Source: Eublepharis macularius
Taxonomy: Eukaryota; Chordata; Lepidosauria; Squamata; Eublepharidae
DNA length: 64,000 bases
Assembly: GCF_028583425.1 (NCBI RefSeq)
Contig: NC_072796.1
Location: forward strand, 128,809,464 to 128,873,463
Reading direction: 5' to 3'
Shown: one piece after another, positions 56,371 to 64,000 of the stretch
Numbering within the stretch: position 1 is the first letter of the stretch
Layout of the letters: each line of letters opens with the position of its first letter
Position numbers and translations under genes: made by a program
Notes under the pieces: generated by a model
Told to the model about the DNA's origin: nothing
The model's input: only the letters and a program-made list of their open reading frames with translations
Database searches by the model: none

Positions 56371-57170
56371 CAGGAGGGGTGTGCACGGGGAGGAGATTTG
56401 GGTATCCTGCTTCAGGTTTACCCGAAGCAGGAAAAAAATCCGGAAACACCTTAATTCCAAAGCGGCAAGCTGCTTCGGAATTAAGGTATTTTACTCACTT
56501 CGGTATGCTCTGTAAATATTCAGAGCATACTGAAGTGAGGGGGGGAAACTCCCCCCCACCCCCCACCCCCCAGGGAAACCCCTCCACCCCCCACCCACTT
56601 ACCTGGTGGGAGGGTCTTTGACAGCTGTGTGGTGCCGCCACTGTGGCAGCGGCAGGGGCGGCAGCACAAGGCTGCTACAGCCTGGAGCCACCCGGTTCGG
56701 CTCCTCTGCTGCCGCGCTGCCGCACCACCATCTGAGTCTGCGGGGCGGTGGGGAAGGCCGGAGCCGCCGCTGTCGCCACCTCCTCCAGCCCTTTCTGCCC
56801 CTCAATTGGCTGCCGGTGCGCCGCAGCCATTTGAGGGGCAGGAAGGGGTTTCTATGCCTCCTCCAGCCCTTCCTGCCCCTCAAATCGGCGCCAGCGCACC
56901 GTAGCCAATTGAGGGGCAGGAAGGACTGGAGATGGCAGCTCCAGCTTTCCCCACTGCCCCACAGGCTCAGGTGGTGGTGCAGCGACAGAGGAGCCGGAGC
57001 CACTGCTGCTGCTGACAAGGTAGGTGGGGGTGGGGGTGGGATGATGTTTAAAGGGCCCCGCCACTGCTTGCAAGTAGCAGCGGGGCCCTTTAAACTCAGC
57101 CCCAAAGCTTTCCGAAGCATTCCAAAAGCTTCGGAAAGCTTTGTCCATTAGCACCTTGAACACCTAAGGA
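56371..57170. mobile_element. GC-rich, palindrome-packed non-autonomous DNA element (hAT-like, tentative)
   Basis: Left end caggaggggtgtgcac and an inverted right end ccttaggtgttcaaggtgc are weakly similar. Inside are nested hairpins (actcacttcggtatgctctg against its inverse; gcttcggaattaagg against ccttaattcc) and direct/inverted copies of cctgcccctcaa. No convincing target duplication. Long frames on both strands arise from the low-complexity GC-rich sequence. Confidence 0.5.
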
Positions 57171-57369
57171 TTTTCAAAGTATAAACTTTTGAGTGTCAAA
57201 AGTCCCTTAATCGGTTACGTCCAATAATACTTTGTATATGTAATATTTTAAACATCTTACATTCAGGGTTGTTTTCCTTTTTAATAAATATAGTAAAATG
57301 ACACACAGTCCTTCACATACAGATATTTAACAACATGTAGATAAGATTTTTGCTTTAGTAAAATTCACA

Positions 57370-58345
57370 CACAGTGCAACGTATATATATTCAACATCTT
57401 TATGACTGCATCAAAGTGCTTCCGCTGTTTCTTCTTCTGATTAAATTATTTGCTCTGCCGGATGCCCTTCCACAGGGTCCTCAACTTTCAGTAAGTGATT
57501 TTTTAGTTAGCTCAAAGGGCCACAATAGGATCTCAGAAGTTTTAGTTCCCATTTGTAGCCAAAAGAGACTTTTACTAAAACAGAGAGGTGCAGTGGGATG
57601 GAAATCTGTAATGAAATACTAAAGAATGATGTTCTTCCAAAATTTATTTCTGTTAACGAGTAAAATGTCTTGAAGGTATTTCAATGGTATATAACTCCTC
57701 ATAGATCAGCAAAGATACATAAAGTAATGCTTCATATTGTTGACTGAATTGTAACTAATTGAATGCAGATAATTTATCTATCTTCTGGTCGTTTTAAAAT
57801 TAAATCTTTTTTGAAATATCAAATGTTATCTAGTAAAATCCTTCTAAATACTAACGTTATATTACTGGGTTTACTTAAAAGATATGTATCCTCTTCTCAT
57901 CTGGAATTGATTTTGAGTCTGCTAACTGCAGAAAAATGGCAACTGCCACTAAATGGAAGAAAAAATCCATCTAAGAATGAATGTTTAATCATGTTTGATT
58001 TATTGCCTTAATAACAAAATTAACATATTAACAGAGATTAGGATGATTTAGTTGGCATATATCAGCTACATCTGTTGAATGCTAGTCATTATTTAAATTT
58101 TGGAATGATAAAATTCATGATGGAACCCTTCCCTTTGCTTTTTATGAGCTGTTGTAACTGGGAATTTAAATGCTGTTTGATACGTTTAACTATATTTAAG
58201 ATGTAAGGAACAAATCTGTAACCACTTTCCTTTTCCTTTATGAATTTTTCTTTGAAAGTATAGTATCATGGCTTTGTGTATGTATATAATTTGTATATAG
58301 TCATATTCTTTCTAATAAAAAGTTATTGTACACATGAAATATCAC
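57370..58345 (+). mobile_element. Old L1-like LINE 3' end
   Basis: Translated pieces ILLNTNVILLGLLKRY and LELILSLLTAEKWQ, then (in another frame) KWKKKSI and the stretch PSKNE, follow the order of the L1 ORF2 C-terminus; a 3' UTR ends tctaataaaaagttattg. Many frameshifts; older than the L1 at 18,309. Confidence 0.5.
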
Positions 58346-61300
58346 TATGAATGAAAAGCTCAGATAGGATTTAAGATGATAAGACTCTCTCAAATTCTCT
58401 CACTCTCATGCCCACTCTTTCCATTCAATTGTGAACATCTAAGAGTAACAAACCCATGTCTCTACCTAGGGCAGAATCAGCCTGCTTGAAAAAAAGAAAA
58501 AGAAGCAATCAGAATGCAGGATGCCTCGTGTACTCAAGCTTCATTAAACTACAGTAACTGGAGCTGTGCACATTTGGACATTATATGAACACTATCCTAG
58601 ATTCTTTGGAGACAAATTCACTTGTTTGAGAACCAACCAAGTTAACCAGTGGTTACTTCAAATATCATAAAAGTCAAAGACTGGTGGGAAGTGACCAATG
58701 AGAAGTTAAAATATGACCAAGCATCATACTTGTTATATACGAAGGCTGTGATATCCTCAGAGTTGCAGAGAGAAACTTGAAAATAAAAGGCTATAAATAC
58801 AAAACAATTCAAAATGAAAGGAAATGCTTCTCAAACTCAAAGTCATAATGATTTACAAATCTGCATTTCACAGTCGTCCAGCACTGCCTCATGTTTCACA
58901 ATGAGGCACCCAATTTCGGAAAAATACCCTAGAAGTGCAACATGTCTACCAATTATATTCATGAAAGCGACAAATTAGGTTAATTACATGCAAGTGAAAT
59001 AAAGAGCAGCTCATAAGGCATTTCCGACATGGCTCTCCACAAGGAAAAAGGCTACCTACCGCTGCCCTAAGCAGTCATCTTATGTACCACTGCGAGCAAC
59101 AAAGTGTGTTTGTTAACAAGTCGGTTTGTCACAAGCTCCAACGGCATTCATTTAGGGCTTCCTTCCTTCTACCGAGTTGAGTCACATCCTCAAGTTTAGT
59201 TTCTTTTAAAAAAGGGAAACAAAATACATTAAGATGCCAGGGGCTGCAACCTGCTGCACATTTTCATGGGAGAAACATGCTTCACACACATTACCTCAAC
59301 AACACTTAGAAAAATGTGGAAGGTATTGCTGCATTACTACCCTCAATTACAGATAGGGACCGAGAGCTACTTGAGTTAACAATGGAGATTTGGACTGCGG
59401 ACATACAGTGCAGTCCTATGCTCTTTCCTGCTGTCTACAACAGTTTTCATCCTATCTTTGGTTGATGTAGTCACAGGTACCCTAAAGAAACAAAGTTGGG
59501 AAGCAAACTATCCCTCACCCAGTAAACACAACTGAATAGGGGAACATTACTGGAAGCTTTCAAGAGGAGGGTAATAATTCAAGTCATATCTCAAAGGACT
59601 TAACTCTAGATCCTTTTCCAGTTTCTATATGCACATGTACAAATATTTCTGCACAAACTTGAGGACTAGAAGCCTGGCCATGCCTTTCAATAAAGCATAG
59701 CCTAATGAATTCTACACACAACTTCATAGATAATATTACAGTTCAAACAGAAGTTTTACTATAAGCTGCCGACCTATAAAAATATTCTAACACAGCTTTA
59801 TTACCACACATCTTTGTTAACAGTGCAAATTCAACAAGGATATGTTACACTGGATCCCACAAATTGTTTCCACCAACAACAGAACAGGAGGGAAATGCTT
59901 CCCATTAGCCAAAGAGATCTGCTGCATCTAGTTTACCACGAGACCCTCACATTGCCCGAGAACACACCGTCAAAGAAAAAGTCCATTCAAAATGTTTGCA
60001 ATGATAGCAGTACCGAAGCTGTGTTAGTTTCTTACTAGCAGTCTTCAAAAAGGGAAGTGAGTCTTGTATGATTTTTTTTGTCTTAAGAAAAATGAAAAGG
60101 ACTATATTCAGAAACTATTCTCGCACCACTGTGCTAAAGGTTTTATTTTTAGAAGAACTTGGGGAGAAAATGACATTCTGTTCATATTAATTTTAGTATT
60201 TCCTCTTTCTTTAAATATGGGGAATTTGGGTCCTGCAAGAATGTTAACAGTTAGCCATTTTCTAGGTCGTTTAGAGATGAACAAACTCAAACCAATATGG
60301 CTATCTGCTAGAAATATTTCTGTTCTGTCTTAATCCATGGTAGAGGATCGGACTAGAAATTAGCATGATGACACTGGTGGGAAGAGATCAGGGATATAAT
60401 GGGATTTCCCCTACTGACATATTGCGGCTGACTGATGTGAGGAAATCTTGCTGATTTGGCACTATGCTGAGATTTCAACTGGCCAACTGCAGGGCAGGAT
60501 GGAGAACATCTCCGCCCAGCTTTGAAGAGAATGCAGGCACAAGAGGCACCAGACTGGAAGGAGAGCAAAGCACTATCCTCTTCCGTACTATCCGGCACCA
60601 CAGTGAAGCCTCCCCACCCACGCACCCACCACAGAGCTAGCAGCCCTTCCTGTACATTGCCCGGTTACCCTTTCTCTTGTTCCATTCCCCTTGCTGGTTC
60701 CTGAAACACAGCTTGAAGTTCACTCACCTCCGATACTAGGGAAGTCTGTTGTTCTACCTCTTAACAGCAAAAAAAAACCTCCCTTGACTTTCAGAAATAA
60801 GTGCAGGAGGAGCAAAATTTGCAGGAGCTGCATCTGTACATTATTGCCAGAGTTCTGGATAGGTTGTGTTTTAAGAAATAAAATGGAAAAATTGTTCCAA
60901 TGGAAAGTGAATTATAGTCTATGCTCTATGTACATGAGCAAACAGGCACCATTTTTTTAAAAAATCTGCATAAATTGTTCTGGTTTTGTTAGTCATGGAG
61001 AGGGGCAAAGAGTAATGAATGGCACTAAAGCCATATTCCCAACCAATAGAAATCTATTCTAGCCATCTCCTTGTCTTCTTTTAGTGGCTTGAATCCTATC
61101 ACTGCAGCAATAAAAATAGGTGCCTGTTTTGTTTTGTTTTTTTAAGTGAAAGCTGATATTCTCTGAGGCTAAATCCAGCAATATGACATTCTGTACTCTC
61201 ATGAATCTGCATCGCTTGCAAAACCCTTCCCATAATCTAACCCCAGATGAGTGATAGAGGCTATGATTATTGGCAGTGGCAATGAAGAAATCCTGAATAT

Positions 61301-61585
61301 GGTTTTGGGGGAATTGCCCACCTCCAATTCTTCAGAAGCCATCCAACTCTGCAATATATCATCATTTGGGCTTCTTCAAATTTTAATAAGGGTTCCTTTT
61401 AGGTGGGAACTGCAGAATTAAGATGCAAGACCAAAACAAAACAGTACAGTCACTGTTTGGCACTAAATTCAATGCACCATCAAGCTGTAAGAAGTCAAAC
61501 TGTGAATTTAATGAAAGTTCAAAGGTTAGAATTATGAGGCAATGAATGAATCTGCAGCACCCTTCATGATGTGTATACATGTAAC
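58346..61585. other. No gene or repeat recognised
   Basis: Mostly A/T-rich single-copy-looking sequence. Short frames near 60,064-60,333 and 60,691-60,960 show no family resemblance. Confidence 0.4.
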
Positions 61586-61813
61586 CAGGGTTTTTTTCTG
61601 AGAAAAGAGGTGGTGGGACTCAGTGGGTTGCCCTCGGAGAAAATGGTCACATGGCTGGTGGCCCCGCCCCCTGATCTCGAGACAGAGGGGAGTTTAGAAG
61701 TGTCAGTACTGGTGATGTTCACCACCTTGAGGGCACAAACTCACAGGCTGAGAGAGGGGCTGATAAGGCAGAAAAAGGTGCCGGTTCTGCATACCGCCAG
61801 GGGGAAAGCCCTG
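61586..61813. mobile_element. hAT-like foldback MITE (TIR caggg), opposite orientation and diverged
   Basis: Left arm gagaaaatggtcacatggct and gccccgccccctgatctc; the right end gggggaaagccctg is a worn inverse TIR. Flanks catgtaac and catattat agree at 5 of 8 positions. Confidence 0.65.
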
Positions 61814-61999
61814 CATATTATTCTAAAAGTCAGAGGTAAGCCATAGCACAGTGTAAACCTTAACATCCTGGAGTCCATACAGCTTCTTCCATTGGTATGT
61901 TTAAATGCTTTTGTTTATAAATCACTCACTTGAATTGGGCCGCTTCATTCAATCTTCTGCTTCCACTTTTCCTTTGCATGTCTTAGACTGCAAGTATGC

Positions 62000-62071
62000 A
62001 ATATTACTTCCAAGATGCTTAACTCTGTGCTGTATGTACAGCACAGAGTTAAGCATCTTGGAAGTAATATT
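62000..62071. repeat. Perfect hairpin with 34-bp arms
   Basis: Left arm aatattacttccaagatgct followed by taactctgtgctgt (62,000-62,033), spacer atgt, and the exact reverse complement at 62,038-62,071. No mismatch. No related copy in the window. Confidence 0.95.
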
Positions 62072-62599
62072 CTTGCACACAACGATGGAAATACTCTTTT
62101 GGTGTGCAATGCCTTCTGCTCTGAACTAGCGCACAGTTCATTGTATTTCCTGCTTAGAATTTAGCCTGAGAATGAATATGAGATTGAGCTGCAAGAGAAT
62201 ATGCCCCCAGGCCCATTTCAGAAGGCTCCTCGGTTCTCCAAAGTTCAAATGGAAACAAAGTTTGTTTAAGCATGACAGCTTCTCTTCATACTCCCAGTGT
62301 CAACTGCTCTCATCTCATGTTCAATGCAATGCTGTAACATGTTGATTTTAATCCCCCACCACCCACCCAAAACAAGTTATATTACTTTACTTCTACTGCA
62401 GTGTTTAAAAACCCAACCACTCAGATAACATTTTGAAGAAGCGAGAGCAAATTCTCCTTGCAAACTATGCAAGTGCAACCTTTAGAACACAGCACCCAAA
62501 CAGCTACCCGGTTTGCAGATTCCCAGCCCACCAACAGCCTCACTGTGTTTATATCCAGCATTCTCACACAATGGCCCACTTTTGTGTTTTGTTTGGCGT

Positions 62600-62862
62600 T
62601 CCCTCCGCGATCCCTCTTTTGTACCCAATGTTTTGGTTTTGTTGTTTTTATGTCTTTGTTTGTTTTTGGCTCTGATTTAACTGTTTTATGATGCATTATT
62701 TTTGTTTTGGTTGGTTTTCACCGTTTTAAAATGTAAATTTAATATACACATTTTAACTTGTGCTGCCCTGATGGCCCTCATGAGGACAGAAAGGCGAGAT
62801 ATTGTTTTTGTTAAACAAATAAACAGTAGGTAGGTAGGTAGACAGACAGACAGACAGATAAA
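62600..62862 (+). mobile_element. LINE 3' tail followed by (GGTA)n/(GACA)n microsatellite
   Basis: gttttaaaatgtaaatttaa, tgccctgatggccctcatga and ggcgagatattg, ending in aaacaaataaac, then taggtaggtaggtagacaga units to 62,862. Confidence 0.6.
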
Positions 62863-62949
62863 AGATGCCTTCGTAGCTGCAATGTTATCTGCTTAGGAAA
62901 GTGGCGTCAGGTAATCCACAGAATGGCACTCACCTATGCAGTCTTGCTT

Positions 62950-63145
62950 TAGTGGTGTAGTGGTTAGACAGCTGGACTAGGATCTGTATTCCCGCCCTGC
63001 CAGGGAAACTCACTAGGTGATGCTGAGCCAGTCACTCATTCTCAGCTCATAACGTTGTTGTAAGGATAAAATGGTGGAGACTGGTGTAAGCCACGTTGGG
63101 TCCACATTAGGGAGAAAAGCGAGATAATAATATCTAAATAATATT
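62950..63145 (+). repeat. tRNA-derived SINE (type with gtgtagtggttag)
   Basis: A box ggtgtagtggttagacagc, degraded B box, gagccagtcactcattctca, tail aagccacgttgggtcc and taataa. Confidence 0.75.
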
Positions 63146-63149
63146 TAGA

Positions 63150-63350
63150 TAATCTAAATGGTTGAACTGCTTGTGCAGTTTCAGCATCGTTTCAGCTCTG
63201 TCTCAGATTGTTTTCAAATCTCTGCACATTTGTATCCGCGTCATTTACTGAATTCCCCAGTGGCTGATGGCATTAACTCAAACTCCATAATCCGCCTTGA
63301 GTCTCATTGAGCAAAGCGGACTATTAATAATGTAAAATGAATAAGCAACT
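63150..63350 (+). mobile_element. L2/CR1-like LINE 3' tail
   Basis: gtttcagctctgtctcagat, ataatccgccttgagtctca and gcggactattaataatgtaa. Confidence 0.75.
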
Positions 63351-63599
63351 AAATAGGAAGTCTGCCAGCATAAAAGGAGAACCTTCTTCACACAAAACAT
63401 TCTGGAATTCACAACCACAAGGTGCCGTGCTGGGCACTGGCTCGGATGTTTGTAGCAGTGATTAGGCATTTCCATGAAGGGCGTGTCTCCAAAAAAAAAA
63501 TCCAGTAAGCCGTGACAGCTAAATAAATGGAAGTCTGTTCAGAGGAGCTCAACTGTGTATGCAGCTGAGCACAGGAGATTGTTGGCCTGACTCAACAAG

Positions 63600-63805
63600 T
63601 CTTATTATTGTCCTCAGCATTTCTTGAGCACTTTTCAAAGGGCTTGATGTACATTACCACAGGAATCCTCGTAACAACCCTGTTATCGTTCCCATATGGG
63701 GAACTGAGGTTGAGGATATTTTCCCCCACTACCATCTAGTTGAGAACTGAACCAGTGACCTCTAGAACACAGGACACCTTAGCCACTACACTGTACATGG
63801 TATTG
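63600..63805 (+). repeat. MIR-like ancient SINE fragment
   Basis: cagcatttcttgagcacttt, aggaatcctcgtaacaaccc, ggggaactgaggttgagg and ttagccactacactgtac follow the layout of core-SINE/MIR sequences. Old and worn. Confidence 0.5.
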
Positions 63806-64000
63806 CTCTCATCAGTTCCTTAGATTAGTCCTAGGTCATCGAAAAACCACAATTTTGAAAGATTATGTTTCTGTAAGTCCCAGATTGATACCATCAAATG
63901 TGACCTGAAATATTTACTCCCGTCTGTTGCATTGTTAGCCCACCTTCCCCTGAAGAGCTCAATGAGGCTTAAAGGATCCCTAGGTGGTCTCCATTCAGGA

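Noticed and set aside
56599-57151. 170-180 codon frames on both strands
   Set aside because: GC-rich palindromic transposon sequence; both strands open, no family resemblance.

Overview
The window reads as vertebrate, most likely squamate reptile, genomic DNA. The evidence is one spliced, minus-strand host gene with typical vertebrate exon and intron sizes, plus a repeat set common in lizards and snakes: 5S-rRNA-derived SINEs with a Bov-B-like 3' tail, several tRNA-derived SINEs, L2/CR1-like and L1 LINE ends, Penelope-like elements (PLEs), hAT-like and foldback DNA elements, a DIRS fossil and two solo LTRs. The species cannot be resolved from sequence reading alone.

The one host gene I recognise is CYRIB (FAM49B, CYFIP-related RAC1 interactor B). 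All ten coding exons lie between 33,557 and 24,035 on the minus strand. They join in frame to exactly 324 codons plus stop, and all nine coding introns have GT and AG ends. The 3' UTR runs to a poly(A) signal at 23,268-23,273. Two likely non-coding 5' exons lie far upstream, at 43,840-43,873 and 48,838-48,908, so about half the window is 5'-UTR intron. The true promoter is probably beyond, or hidden in, the right part of the window.

Layout: 1-1,310 is the right end of a DIRS-type element. 1,310-23,240 is a dense mosaic of nested repeats with no host gene. 23,250-33,557 is the coding part of CYRIB, with few repeats inside its introns. 33,558-48,837 is 5'-UTR intron with a LINE, a PLE, SINEs, a solo LTR and a CCAAT/X-box-like cluster. 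48,909-64,000 is upstream intron or intergenic sequence with a foldback element, a GC-rich element, an old L1, a perfect 34-bp hairpin and scattered LINE and SINE tails.

The most interesting signal outside the gene is in the PLE terminal sequences. At least eight loci, in three sequence families, carry a hammerhead-ribozyme-like core (CTGANGA, a hairpin, then GAAA, followed by the palindrome ACGT or AGCT). One locus repeats this core at exact 49-bp spacing and four loci are tail-to-tail inverted copies, most of them flanked by 12-13 bp target-site duplications.
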